From: Chionis minor
Taxonomy: Eukaryota > Chordata > Aves > Charadriiformes > Chionididae
Assembly (NCBI GenBank): GCA_013398295.1
Contig: VZSF01007788.1
Span: forward strand, 956,240 to 1,020,239
Length of the DNA stretch: 64,000 nt
Reading direction: 5' to 3'
Of this stretch, positions 37,901 through 52,900 are shown one piece after another (position 1 is the first letter of the stretch; each line of letters opens with the position of its first letter). The notes under the pieces were generated by a model. The model ran no database searches. It was given only the letters and a program-made list of their open reading frames with translations, and was not told the origin of the DNA. Position numbers and translations under genes: made by a program.

Positions 37901-40900
37901 CAACTGGGTAATCTAGACCTTCTGCACAATCACCATTAAAGAGAAGCAGGCTGCATCATCTTAAAAGGGATTATGGAAGTTACATTAATGCAGTAAAATA
38001 CATTCCCAGAGATCACACATGCATTATGAATACATCCTTATGTTAAGAAAAAAAAAAACCAAAAACAAAACCCAAGGCATAACTTGGAAGACAGGCACTT
38101 AATGAGAATTACAGCATTCTATCTCTTCATAAATTTTACGTTATTTTTGACCTTAACAGGGATTTGCAGTCAGGAGCAGGTCTTAACTCCTTTCAAAAGC
38201 TTTAGGTTCCATATTTTCCTGAAGTGCAAAATACAGTATTCATAGGAACTACCGTACTGCCAATGCTTCTCTGATGTTATCAGAAAAATCTGAATTTAAG
38301 CCTGTTACAGTAACTCAGACCAGAAATAAACAATTTCATTAAATGCAGTCCTACTCTAAGTACTGACTATCCAGAAATTGCAACCATTTTCTATACTATC
38401 TATTACTATGTATAAGTAACCTTATAAATCTGAAAATTCATGGCAGCCCACCAGACAGAGCAGTGAACTAGGAATTTACATACTTATACTACTAATTCTG
38501 AAATTGCTGTTGAGTCATTCCAAGTCTCTAGGTCTATTCTTCCATCCTTCCCAGTCTTTTCACATGGGACACCCTTTATGTCCAGAGTTGTATCTCATAG
38601 TGCAAAATGGCCTCTAAATTAATTTGGGATCAGTTACCATATGATTAACAGAAACAAAATGTAGCAAACTGAAAAATAAAACTGTGTGTTACAGGACAAC
38701 TCAGATGTTCAAATACTACCTAAGAAATCCTATCAGTTTCTATAGCACTATCAGAAAACAGTTAAGGCATCAATTGTAAAATAGTGACATCGCATAGGTG
38801 ACCTTGCAATTAAAACACACGTAGATGTTCTGTTGATATTTCAGAAAATAATCTAGTTCTTTTTCCCAAAGCGGTGTAGTTTGAGTACTGGTAAGCAACA
38901 GTACAATCCTTCCCCACCCCATCAGTTTAATCTAGTTCTAACATCCAGGGAACAGTTTTGTTAGGTAGCGAGGTACCATTTTCCACACTTCGTTCTATTT
39001 AACCACTAATCCCTTTAAGACTTCAACAGATAGTTAATTTCAGGCCTATACCTACAGACTATAAGCAAGGCAATTAATTCCTTGTTCTGTGAAGCAGTAC
39101 ACACTACTATAATAAAGAATAGTGTTACCCCCAGGAAGATTAAAAACAAGAATTGCACCTCATTGTGTTTGAGCATGGACTTCCGGAAGCTTGTCTATAC
39201 AAAAGCGTGCTCATTTCAGCTTTTCACATTTTGGCACAAGGGATACAAGAGTGGCAAGAGAGGTGTCACTTACCCTTAAAGTCAGCTTGTGGTCCACATG
39301 AAGATCTGAGACACCATAGATGTACAAGACACCTTTGTCTTCATAGGCCACAGGCAGCAGTGGTGCAAAGAAGTTCTGGGCAAAATAATGGAGCAGTTTC
39401 CACTTACCACCATACTCTGAAAGAGGTTAAAATGAAGAAAGATTCAGATTGAAGCCAAGATTGCCTTAACACACAATCCCTTCCTGTGCTCTCTGGACCT
39501 GTTATGGCAACGCAACATACAAATACACAAAACGGTTGCAATGTTTCCCTTTTTCCAGTCACTGGGGACTTCACCTGACTGCCAGGCCTTTTCAAATATC
39601 ATGGAGATATTGGAAATTACATCAGCCAATTCCCTCAAGGCTCCGGGGTGCTCTATGGGATCTTGTCAGGTCCCATAGACTTCTGTATGTCTAGGTTCCT
39701 CGGGTGGTTGTGAACCTCATCTTCTCTTACAGGGACTTTGCTCCCTCAGTCTTGCGGTCCACGCACTCAAGAGGTGTGGGAAGAGAGGTTGCCAGTGAAG
39801 ACTGAGGCAAAAGAGTTGTTGAGTACCTCAACTTCCTCCTCCAAAAAAAAGAAATTTTGCCAGATGCAACACTGCTGCACAACTATTTTGAAAAAAAAAG
39901 CTGCTTCCATTTCTTTCTCTATTAATTTTCCACCTAACACCCACTGTCAACATTTTAAGTCTGTCTTTGCTCAACCATCACCTAGTCATTGAAACTGCAA
40001 TAAAAAGAAGCAGCAAGTCAGCTGCATCATCTCATAACAAAAGTTAGATACTGTTTTCATTCTTGTTTCTGACTCTTCATTTTATACAACAGGTTTAAAA
40101 TCTATGGATTGTTTCCAGTAATAGGTTTTTGTTGTGACTAATTACCTCTGTGTGTTTAGGTGCTTGTACAAAGCTCTTCGCTCTTTCAAGCATCTCATAA
40201 TTAAGGACTTCATCCAGACCGATGTAGTCTTTAAAGGGTGTGTTTGTGGCTTTCACAGGCAGACCTAAACATGCTCTGCCTGCACTGCACATAGGCATGA
40301 ATGAACGTGGAGAGCAAAGTGCATTAGCTCCAGCTTAGCACCTTGCACATCACCTTGTTTTCAACAAGCTCACAACCAGGGAGCTTGTAGAGCAGACAAG
40401 TAAAGCTCCTATCTGCCTGGAAAACCCATAGAAGATTCAATTGTGCTACGAGATCAGACTGTTGCCAACAAAACAGCACTAGCATTCAAGTTAACAGCAC
40501 TGAAGAGATGAAATCTGAACGAAAACTTCAGGAGAGGCTGCTAGGTTTCTTCAGAAGAGACAGACTGTTGATAAACTGACATAGCATTTCTGTGCTGTTT
40601 AGTATATGAACAAAGCCACATTCTTGCATTCCAAGGACAATTCCTGGCAGAAAACGTTGGTAATCTAAAGGACAATTCTGCAAAAAACAGGGAGTGCCAA
40701 CAAATTACTTTCCAGGGTCGTGAAACTTGAGAAGAGATTTGGACTGGGGATGGATTATCTGAAAGAGAGGAAACTGTGGGCCAGCATCTGATCTGAAAAA
40801 GAAAAGCAATGGGCCTTGTATGAGAAAGGGGCACTGCACCTAACCTCAGGCTTTGGGAGGGGCTGAACTCTCTGAAGCCCTCAGGACTGCCACAAGACTC

Positions 40901-43900
40901 TCAGGAATTTCAATTGTCACTGCAGGACTCCAACAGAGCCCACCACAAGCTCAGACAAGTCACCCAGTATAGGCTTTCAGTGACTGTTGACTTCAGTTTT
41001 TTCCCCAGCTTAATTTACACGATAAAAATGTAGGCTTCAACCATCTTAAATATGAAAATTAATAACATAATTGAAATAGAACCATTTTCGTTACTTAGTT
41101 TATTATAAATTCCCATTTTTCTTCGAATGGGCCCTACCCTCAATTTCTGCTGTGCCTTGATTTCCAACTGGTTTATGTAACCACACTGCAGTGGTGACTG
41201 GAAGGAGAGAGAAAGTTTGCTACCTAGGCAGCAGATAAAGAGATCCTCAAGAAACCCGTAGAGGGAGAAAACAACTCAGACTAAACTTGGCATTACACTT
41301 CTACAGGGAAAACAAAAAAATCCAACCTACAAACAAAAGCAAACAAACCACACACTTAAAAGTTTGTACCATTTCAAAACTCATCCCAGAGCTCAACTAC
41401 TACAGGTATTGTTTTGGGATGTTTGAAAACATCACTAATCTGCTTACCTCTGATCAAATATAACTTTTCCAGCAACAGGATCTTGCTAATACAATTGCCA
41501 ACTTCAGACACCACAGAAAACTGAAGTTCACTGATCAAAAAAAAGCCACATTCTTCAGCTCACCTGTTGTCTTGATTTCCTTAAGACCAGAGTCACATCT
41601 CTTGATTTAAAGATAGCCAAGTTTTATATAAAATACTTCCCCTGCCCCAAAAATGGATCCAAGATATCTGGAGATCAAGTAGCTATCGTGAGAAATCTCT
41701 GTGCTTAAACTTTCCTGTTACAGACATGCAAGCCCAAAGGCAACAATCAAAAGTTACTTAAAAACAGCCTGGGGTGTTTTTCTCCTCCTCCCCCCACATT
41801 TAAACGAATTCTTAAATAAATCCAATTTTTAGATTTTTAATTCTTAAAGAAATCCCCAATTTTTTTTGTGAAAATAACACAGGGTCTGCACTCTCTGTGG
41901 TATCAAACTTCAGAAGAGGAAACTAAAATTAGATTTGTAATGAGACCCCAGTACCCTTTTTTCTGACTCTTCCCTGAAGCCTTCTACACTGATAGCAGGA
42001 GCGAGAACAAACAGTTCTCCCTGGAATGGATTTTAAATTAACCACTTCACACCATTAAACGCAACCTGAGAAACATGCTGCTAGTCTTTCCTCACCTCAG
42101 TCACATGAATTTAGATCTGTTATACTCCATAATAGCCCATGGTTTCAGCTCACTAGGGGCTCTAAATATTTAACCTGCAATAAAAGCCAATTATCTGTTC
42201 AAGGGAATCTCATTGACAACTGAGTTGGGCACCTCAACGTGACACTTGTGTGGGAATGAGGTAAATTGCCACGTGTATCACAGCGCTCTTCACCAAAATA
42301 CACTGCACAGGCGCTAAAGCATTCAACATAGCACAACCGGCTCCACAACTAGGCACTAACAAGCAAAACGCAGTCGTGATAAAAGCTGTTTAGTTCTGAA
42401 CTGAAGGCAGACGTACTACAACAGGAGTGCTGTGCTGTATTTTCATTCAATCCCAAGCAAACATCTTAAAGCTAACTTAAAAGGAGAAACATTTGCTAAC
42501 TTGTTCCCTCCCTACTTCATGAGGAAACACTTCCACATTGTACAGGAAATTATGTAAGCCCCTCCACGGCTCTCTGAAATAACAGATTTAAGTAAGAAGC
42601 ACTCATTGGTGATACTCCTGTGCATCTAACAAGATGCAGAAACGTGTTTTTGAAGTGCAAATAAAACTAATTTCTCTGAAGTTTTGCATAATTTCATCCA
42701 TTAGCATTTCAAAAAAATCCCTCTACCACACTGTCTAATTAAATGAATATTAAACCTTTCCTCATTCCACTGAGGGAACAGAACAAAACAAAGGGACAGC
42801 TGTATCTCTGCTGAGCTTCTTTTCTGTAAACTAACTTCAACAACATATGAATAATTCAAGTATCAGATATATTTTCTACAATGACGTCAGCTCTGTACTT
42901 AAAAAGACATTTATGGTCTCCACGATCATTTCATCTATCAATACACCAGTCTTTACAAAGAGACATTTTTCCAAATATCTTTTTCTCTTGAGGCACTTAA
43001 AGCCTAAGAGCACCAGCCATTGCTGGAATCATAAAATGAACATTGGGATATTGCATTTCCTCATCAAAGTCTAGAAAGTCCATAAAGATGAGCATTACAG
43101 ATGGACCACTGCCTTAACATTTAAATAAAATAGCCTGTTTCTCCTGCTGTTTGTTTTCCTCCATTGGTTGCAGTTACTTTGCTTGGATGGATAAAGGAAG
43201 AAAAAAAAAAAAAAAAGAACAAAAAAGAAAGAGAGGATAAACATCTCACAGAGAGAGAGGGGGAGGACAGGGGAGGCTAATTTTTTTTTTTTAAAGCAAG
43301 GCCAAATGGCATTTTGTTGTAAGGACAGATCAAGAACTTCACACTAGCTCTCAGTTTTTCCTAGTTCACTCACATTTCTTCTTAAAGAAAGATTTTTAAA
43401 AACAGAATATGTGAGAAATAACTAAAATTGAAAGAGAATCTACCCAAGTCCTATTCAGCTGCCCCAGAACAGCTTCTCCGTTTCAAAATGACTTCTAGAC
43501 AAAATGTTCAGCACATGAAATGCAGCCACTTCCTTCATACCACACATTCCTCCCCTACTTCTTACTGCCCAGGTGACTTATCTCTTTATATGTCTGATTA
43601 CTCTATTTTTGTGTTCTAAAAGGCAAAAAAAAATATAAGGGGATATCATGTGCATAACCAGCATACTAGCAGAATATTTAGTCACAAATAGTGATTCACC
43701 TCACCTGACACCAAGTCTCAGGTAGTCATCTTCTCCTATAAAGAGCTTCTCAGAAGCTATGCTGGCAGAGAGGTGTCATATGAAGTTCTATGAAAATCAA
43801 ATTCACCATGGAGAACATAATTCATCCCACTTACTAGACAGCTAAGGACACAATGAATCACACTCTGGAGATAACCATCTCTCCCCCAGCTGACTACAGA

Positions 43901-46900
43901 AGAAATGTAGATGCCTAGCCTTTACAGACTAAATCCCATCCTGCTCAGAAAAGGATCACAGTTCTGGAAGTTTTTTTGATAGTGCACTGCTGCCTACTGA
44001 AGGGAGAGGTTTTGATCATTTTACCATGGGGGGCAGGGGAAACAAAATCAGCCAAATCTGTTGGCATTCAGGAAAGTATAATTATACATGGGTGTTCCTT
44101 CTTATCCTTCTATCCCACTAGCACCCTCTCTGTCCATTCTGTACAGCTGAGCCAATAAATATAATCAGGGTTTTCTAGGACAGGAACAGAATTTCTTAGA
44201 AGTTTCCAATTTTAAAAGAACTGATCTTTCTAATTTTAGAAGATTTAAACCTGCAAAACCAGGCACAATTTCTCTGGAAAAACCTGGATGATACATCACA
44301 CACAGTTTCCAGCTCTACATAAGAAAAGCTATGGTAATCAAAAGTTTACCTCACAAGTGGGTCGTGCCCTCAATCTGAACCATCACTGCTTCCTAATAGG
44401 CCGCTTTGCCTGGTTTCAATGATATTTTTTCATTGGGAGAAATGAGAATACTGCTTAAATGAAAAAAATATTTATATATTTTTAAGAATTAGGAGTTACA
44501 TACAATTTTAACTTCCCTAAAATAAACCTTGCTAAAACAAGGGTAAGAGTTGGTTGCTGCTAAACCTGACCAGCAAAGCTTCCATAGAACAAGAACTGCT
44601 TTATTCTTTACTCCTTTGCCCTTCCACAGACTATTAGGATGATCCTGAAAAATACTTTCTTGGAAAGCATTTCTAAAGGATGGACAGAAACATGTTCAAA
44701 GTTTGTAGAGACGCCCAAGAGAGAGCAGAACCTTACTTCTTATTCCGATCCTTCCAGATGAGGAAAACAAAACAAGGCCAATAGTTGGTGCTTTTCACCA
44801 GATTGTCACAAAACTTACCCAAGGAAGCCCATGAAGGTGCCTGCCAAATGTCATTGAGTTGCCAGTACAGAGCTCCCATTGTGTGTCCTTCTCCCTTGAT
44901 TATTTCACTTTGACTAAAACGATAAAATTCTGTCTCTGTCTTTATACACTGAGCCTGCATCACCTTGGTCAACAAACACATAAAAAGGTTTTTTTATTTT
45001 ATTTTGTATTTTACTTTACTTTCAAAGCATGTGTGCATATATTAACATACAACACAGACTTCACAGCAATGGCACATAACTTTAAGCTTGAGCCTTCAGA
45101 AGTATATGCCTGCAGTGCAGTAGGCCTTTCCTTGAATGAGATTTAGCCCTAGCAGCTCCCAGCAGCTTTACAAGCAGCGTCTTTAGAGAAACTTTGGAGG
45201 GGCTACTTTCTGCCTTCCATCCAGTGGTGCTCACTGGGCAACAGGGTCTTTGAAAGGCAAATGGAAGACAAGGGAAAGAAAAATCAATTTAAAATAAGTA
45301 ATTTTTTAATTAATGTAAATAAACTTGAGTTGCAAAATGACATTATGCTGCACTCCCTCCAGTATACGTTGACATGAGGTCCGCATCCCTATACTCTGAA
45401 CGCATAAGACACACGCCCAGTAGACGGTCAAAGTTGTGCACTGAAAGAACAACCTTTTTTCACCTGCACTTCGACTTCTCTCCTTCCCCACTTTGGCTTT
45501 AAAAAAAACACTTTTCAGAATTTTTTCCATTCACCAAGTTCTCAACAGAAGCCAAACAGCCTGTTATTTTGTTTACACAGTAGATTACTGGGCTAGGGAG
45601 ATATTAAAAGAAAGTTTCTAAATAAAGGAAAAAGTTATTCTTTAGGATAGCTCAAAAGGTAAGAGAACACTTCTAGTTAATCATTCTTTATCCTTTTTGC
45701 TATTCTTATTTTGGTATTCTTAAATTGTTTAACTTGTTAATAAGGTCCTGACAAGATATAATAAGTTAATAAGTTAATGGGTTAATAAGGCCCAAGACTT
45801 AACCTTGCAGAAACTCTCATGGCCTTTTGATTCAGTTTTTTGCACAACTTTTAGCCTTGCTTTTAATTTCACAGCATCATCTATCCTTGTTCTCTTGTCA
45901 TCAGTGCCTGAAGTTCTCCAGCTGTTCTGTTTTTATACAAAACTTGCTGACAGCAGCTCTCAAACACTAAAAACTTAATGAACATGCATTCCTATCAAGA
46001 GCATTTCTGGAATTCTTGGAACACAACAAAAAGTAACAGCACTTTAAACTTGCCTAATAGCACTAAAAAAAAAATAAATCACTTAACATAATTTAAAAGT
46101 CACATAGAAATCATGAAGAAGCAAGCATGAGACAAACTACTACAGATGAAGAACAAAATACAACCTACTGATTTGAATAAACCCAAAACAAATCATCTAA
46201 AAATACTGATATCTGAATCCATAACAAAATAAAAGCTACTAATAATCTCATTCATAGAGAACTCTATTCTGTATAAACAACCTTGTTTCAAAAACTCATG
46301 TATTCCTTATGGGAAAAGCCAAAGCAGTAAGCCTACCAGGTCCACATGAAGAGCAAAACATACCCACCCTGGAACAGGGAGTAACAGGGTAGCACTAGGA
46401 ATAATTGCGTATCAGAGACGGCCAGCACATCCCTGCATCCCCAGCCAGCTTCAGCAGCGGGCCCAGCTGGGGACAGGGACCAAGGTAACACATGCAGCCG
46501 GACTTTCTCCCAGTTGAGCCAGTTCCTGCGAAATTCCTCAAGATGTATTGCAGCCCTTCTATGATGAAAACTGGAGTCTCTCTCCAATAAACAAGAGACA
46601 AGCTAGTTCCAAATTAAACTGGACTCTCCAATGCTTCAATGCAGAAACTTTCTGTATGACTGAATATTAACTAACAGGACAGGCCCAGTTTTAACCGCTG
46701 ACAGTATCTAATGGAACAAGAATTAACTACTACATATATTGAAGACATCACTGTTACCTGAGTGAGGTAAATCGTATCTTTGAAATTCTTGATGGGATCT
46801 GTGCTCTGGGGAAGCTTGAAATGATGCCCAATCTGTTGGAGCATCTGGTCATTGCCATTTTCATGGTGTTGTCGGTGGAGAGAAAAATTGCTGGTATAGG

Positions 46901-49900
46901 ACCAGTCTTCAGCAGAGGAAACCTTTTAAAAGCCACAAAACTAAGAGATCAGAATGAAGAGGCAAAATGTGCATTTAATGACTGACAGAATATTCAGGAA
47001 AGGATATCCATAACAGCCTGCTGACATCATCCAAAACCTTTAAAACTGGTAGTATATTTCTACAGTGCCTCATGCAGTCATGCAAGGAGTGTAAATCGGT
47101 AACACCCTCTGCTTCTACTCCTTGCACAAATAAATGAAAACAGACATTGCTGTTGAACCCAGAAGAGCAAGTTTTGGCTCAATGGCATTTAACTCATTCG
47201 CCCTAAGGTTTAGTTTGGCCAAGGGACCTCAGAGGTTTGCTTGCATTCATAGTAAATCAGAAAGACCCCAGATTAAAATGGACAAATGTACTCTAGTCAA
47301 ACACATATAGTCATAAGCTAGAAGGGCTATAAATTCTAATAACGTGTGCATTTTCAAAACCTGCTTCTGAAAACAAATAATCATGAAACATGTTTTTTTC
47401 AGCTAAGGACAACAATGCAGCATAGCTCAAGCATTATTATTATTGTCAAGTTTTCATTGTAATTACAATCTCTATAAAATCTTTTTATTTAAATTTGGCG
47501 TTTTAGGCTGAATATAATAATTTTGATTGTTATTAATATGGATGAATGTACTGATTATGTCTCAGATAATATACTTCGACAACAAATTGAAAGGAACACG
47601 CTGAACTCCTTTTAGTTGCATGCATGAGTATCAACGCGATACCCATCTCTCTCTGAATAAATGGACAAACAGCATGATACGTCCCTGCTCCAACTGGATA
47701 AATAAGATAGAACATTCGATATCTAAATTTAACAAGACAAAAAAAATAATCCTCATATATGCAATACATAAAAAACCAAAATATTTAAGTAAAAGAATTT
47801 GGTAAAAATTATAAAAATCAAAACATTTTAGAATTCAGCACAATTCAGCATTTGTCATGCTGCTTCTGTTTCTAAACGTACATATCCATAGACACAGAAA
47901 AAAGAAACACGTTAAGCAATCGTTACTAAGCTATATATTAAATAGAAGTAATATTAACATTAATAGTCTCATCATAGTCTCTCATCTAAACTTGGTTCCT
48001 CTTGCAACATCAAGGTAAATATATTGAACACTAAGGAGGGAAACGGTCCAGTTTCTTCCCCTCCCTCCACACCAGCACACACCTCTACCCCACCTGCACC
48101 ACACCACACCTAACAATGTATTATCCCAACTACAGTTCAGATGCTGTAGTTTTGTTGGGAAGAGACTCATCACCCTCGCTAAAGGAGAGCAGAGGGGACA
48201 GTAACATGTGGAAGCCCAGCCTTACCTTTTCGATTGTACTGAAGGAAGGCCAGGATTGAAATCCATATTCTGAAGCAAAACGCGTTCTAGGATACACTGT
48301 CCAGTTCCAGCAGTCACTGCTGTAGTCATAAAAGTGAGTGTCACCATAATGGGTATCATAAGGATTCTGGGACACCCAACCTTCTTTAACAGACTCCAAG
48401 CCATTGGTGGGACTGGATGCAATAAAAGGACGACTTTTATCTTCCTAGGATTTAAAAAAAAAAACCAAACAACAAAAACCCCCCAAAAAACAAACAAAAA
48501 ACCCACCCCCACACAAAACACAAAAAAAAACCTAACAAACAAAAAAAAACACCACACCACCCACAACAAAAAAACCCCAAAACACAATCTCCTCACAAAG
48601 TGATTGGCTTTTATCATCTGAATACATAGATGACATTTTGAACAGGGGGATGAGGAGAACATGCCTTTTCCAAATTTCTGAGTCACCACCTAAGAAACAT
48701 TCCCCTTTGTGTCCTGACATTCACCATCTTTACTTGCTTAATTAGCTTCTTATTTATGTTCTTAGAGGACAGCTGGGCATGATATTGCTTGCTCTGCTGT
48801 TCTAAGGGATTCTCTCTTCACATCAAGAGATTTTCTATCTTTATATGCTTCTAAATTCTTAATGAAAGCTATTTAAAGTGTGCCTCGTGAAAAATAAACT
48901 CAAGGAACATTAATATTTGAGTACTATGACTTCTTTATGGCAAATCATCACTTTTGCAGTGTTTCTGCAGGAACAGGGCCATGATTTTCCCCTTCTCATT
49001 AAGTAGTCACTTAAATTTAGTCCTAACAAAGCCAAGGCATTCTGCTACTAATGTTTGCAATGTTAGCATTGCAGGTTATTGTCATTTTGGCTGGCTCTGC
49101 ATCTTAAGACAGATGAGGCTGTAAGAATGGTTACATTTCAAATTGTTCAGAGCTGCCTTTATTTATAACCTCAGTAGATTTAGCGTACTAAATCTTTCAG
49201 CAGTACTCTACAGAGTACTGAAGGAATCCTTTTGCAGATATAATTCATTTAGCACCCTACTTGTAGTAAGACAGAGGCCTGACTTAGTTACCAGTCACAA
49301 GTTACAGCAATTGGCTCTAACACAGCAAAGCACTTCGACATGTGCTCTATTTTAATAGTCCCATTCCCCTCTTTTTTTTTTTTGGACTTGTGTAATTAAT
49401 AATTAACTGAAACAATTTACTACAGGATATCCTGTATTCCCTGAAGTCTTTAGCTCAAGCTTAGAAGTCTTTTTAAGTTATACAGTCCAGTACTGCTGGT
49501 TGTTACAGGTTTCCTCAGCTGGTTTGTATTACACAGGACCTGAAATTATTTCATTGTGCGGTTCCTCCTGGCACTCAAAATAGTTATTCTATGGGTTTAA
49601 AATAAAAGAGGGTCCATCCTGGACAGCACAAGTGAACTGCAATTGACAAACTGTATGAAGCCAGAACACCTCACTTTACTGCACATGTGCTGGCCATCCA
49701 ACTCGCATAACTAATCACAGAAATACCACAGCATACCTTTACAAACAACTCCGTTCCAAAAAACCTTAATTGAAATATAGAAATCTAGACTCAAGATGTT
49801 AACCAGGAATATAAGACACCATTACCATTTAGAATGCATAACTGCCCTCAAGAGTGGGAACCTTTTCAGCAGGTTCTTTCAAACCTGGCCTCATTTTTAT

Positions 49901-52900
49901 TGTTTCCTTGTATCTCAACTTTTCCAGTAGAAAGGTATTAAAGTGCAATTACTCTGACTGTGCCAGTAGCCTCCAATAATGAGCAATAATATTGCTGTCA
50001 CCTGCACACTGAGTGCCGGTGCAAAGGGAAACTTCAGGTCATGAGGTTCATAGTATGAAATATATCTCATCCTGAAAAGGACAGAGATTAAACTAGAATT
50101 CTCATACCCTGAAGTCAATAAGATCATGCAATATAAGGGATAACTGGATAGGATAAGGCCACTAGCAATTTTAGGTTAACAAAAACTCATACTCTTGTTG
50201 AAGAGGAAAGTTCTAACTGGAGAAAATTCCTGCAACATTTTGTCTCTTAGCTAACAGGGGAGTTAAGAATACTCACCTGTGGTTCAAGCATTGTTTGTTA
50301 ATCCCTACACAGTTATGCAACATCAATTTGGGACTTTTAAATCAATTTCACTCTGCATACATACATAAAAGTTATTTAAAAGCAGATTCTATTAAATAAT
50401 GAAGAACTGCAATGCCTCTAGGAGGAGAAATAAAACTACAAAAGCTGCACAGAATGGGTAGTGCCAAATCACAGTAGACTTCATCACGGATTCTAGGTGC
50501 TTCTGTTCGGCATGCTCACAGTTTACATCTTATCTCAAAATATTTTATTTTGCTTTCATATACTGCAAAATATCATTAGTCTGGTTTTCAAAAACACACA
50601 ATATAATGACTACACAGCATGAGGACGACAATGTTTAGCATAGCTTTAGTTTAACTTGCTTAAGGCAAAAATCTTAAGTCCAATACTGGAAGAGCACTGA
50701 AGAAATAACATCTTTATTAATTTCTTCAATAGCTGCTAAGAGGCCTGACAGTTGTTAAATCATTCTTCCACTATCCTTCAACAAAATCAGGATAAAGGAA
50801 ATCTAAATTAACTAATAAATGGGTAAGCCGATTTTCACCCACTGAAAGTGAAGATGTTTGTGGAGGTATTAAAAATAGGAAGGAAAAAAGAAACAAGATC
50901 CACTACATTTTCAGGTCTTCAAAGGAAGACACACCACAAAGTGCTAAAGACATAAGTAAGTTTTTGGTTTGTTTTGCTGTGAGAATAACCCTTGAGGGTT
51001 GTTAACAAGAGCTTGGAAAGTGCAATTCCTTAATAATGTGCTGGCTTTCATTTCTCAAAAGGATTTAAAAAATCCAAACAAAACAACAAGCAAACAAACA
51101 AGAAAAACACACCAAGTTGCTCATATTGCAAACATTAAAACCTTTTGTCAAGCCATATCCCACTACAGTTTAAGATCACTTACAGTAAGAACTATTTCTC
51201 GGATAGTCTTCACATAAAGCATCACGTAGTCTTTGATATAGACTCCTCTGTCAGCATAAGGTATGGAGAACCAGTTGCTTGCAATTGCTGCTTCATTTTC
51301 ATTGTTACCACTCCACACAATAATTGATGGATGGGATTTTAAACGCCTTACCTGAAATACAACAAGTTTCAGAAGTCAAGCAAAATTACTTCTCTTAATA
51401 ATAAAAAATTAAAATCACTTTACTACTTCAATTACAAGAGCATATTACATATACTGAGACTACAACTCCTGTTTTTATCTGCACTGTTTACTATTCCCTC
51501 AGCTCTCCACTAGGCTCAAACTTTTGTAATATACATTTACAGAGGGGCAAACTTAATATGCTGACACGCGTTCCTCCATTCCCACCTACTCAGCCACACG
51601 TGATGGTTAAATTCTGTGCTACGCCATGTCGCAAAGATTAGAGCTCATTCTCAGTGAATGCTCTTCAACATCCTTGAGAACGTTACATTTTGTTTCTGCT
51701 ACATAAACATACCCTGACAAAGACTTCTAAATAAGCATTTTTGGAAAGCTAACTTATACATTCAGCCAATCAAAAATAGGTAATGAGAAGTAGAGCTTTG
51801 ACACATGGACAAAATACCTGATGAGAAACTTCTGCTCTTATGGACTCTAAATAATTCCGGTCAGTTGGATATAGTGCACACGCAAACATAAAATCCTGCC
51901 AAATCTACAGAGACAAAGAAATAAAATAAGAATCTGTTAGCAAATCATTGTACGTATTTGAAAAATATGTGGTTATTGGGATGCACAATCCTTTGTTCAG
52001 ACAGAAGTTATTTATCTCAAAAAGAATTAAACTGAAATGTTCCATTTGCTATTCTTGGAAAGTACCACCAAAACAACCACATCCTCCACGGGGTTCAGTA
52101 TGCGCATACTCCACTGTGGTTTTCCTCAATATCAGAGTTAGAAAATATTTATCCGTATGAATCAGATCCTAACAGCCTTCACTGATGACTAGAATATTGC
52201 TCAGTAGGTGGAGTTCCAATTGAATAATTAGAACCCATACACTGCTCAAACATGAACAGAACAATTTTGTATTTACTACTTTGCAGGTGTAACACCAAAT
52301 CCACATTACTTATTAAAAAGAGACAGTAATTCTTCTGACATGGTATCAAGGACACTTAACAGATGTTCAAGTGTACTCATTAACAAAACATTTCCACACC
52401 AAAAGCACAAACTGATCTGAAAAAGAGCAAATCCTACCCAGTAAGAGGGACAGAAACAAACTAGATCCTCTAACAACAGGAGTGATCTTTCTCTTCAAAG
52501 AAAGATCAAGTAGATGCCACTAGAGAACAGCAAGCCTTTCAATTCAACAATGAACTCTATTTGTGCCTTGAAGGAGAATTACAGAAAAGGGGAAAGGAAG
52601 AAGCCCAGTAAGTTCACTTTTCTGAACACCATACTATACAAACAATGGAGAGAGCCAGACCAGCTCCTCTAACAATTGTATTTTCTTCCTTGGAGTGAGA
52701 ACGTGCTTTTCCATTACTTGTTTCAGCGTACATTCCCTAAGAAAACTGCAGATAGGGAACAGGAGAGTTTGAGGCAATGGATCCATTAACAATTGTTACA
52801 CTCCTAGCACTGTACAAAAAAAGCACAGCTATTGCAGCTGTTGCTGAAGAATCACTCAGAATCCTTCAATGACTGTTTCGAGTCAAAACTCTATTGAAAG

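Larger units (their letters stand above)
39417..44818 (-). other. MANBA intron with CR1 remnant
   Basis: Intron of about 5.4 kb. It contains a decayed CR1 coding fragment (about 39530-39840), an A16 run (43201-43216) followed by a G/A-rich patch, and otherwise no feature I can name. Confidence 0.7.

Noticed and set aside
48222..48689. 155-codon minus-strand open frame running through the A/C-rich tract
   Set aside because: Wrong frame relative to MANBA; most of it is translation of the low-complexity tract (Phe/Val/Trp runs).
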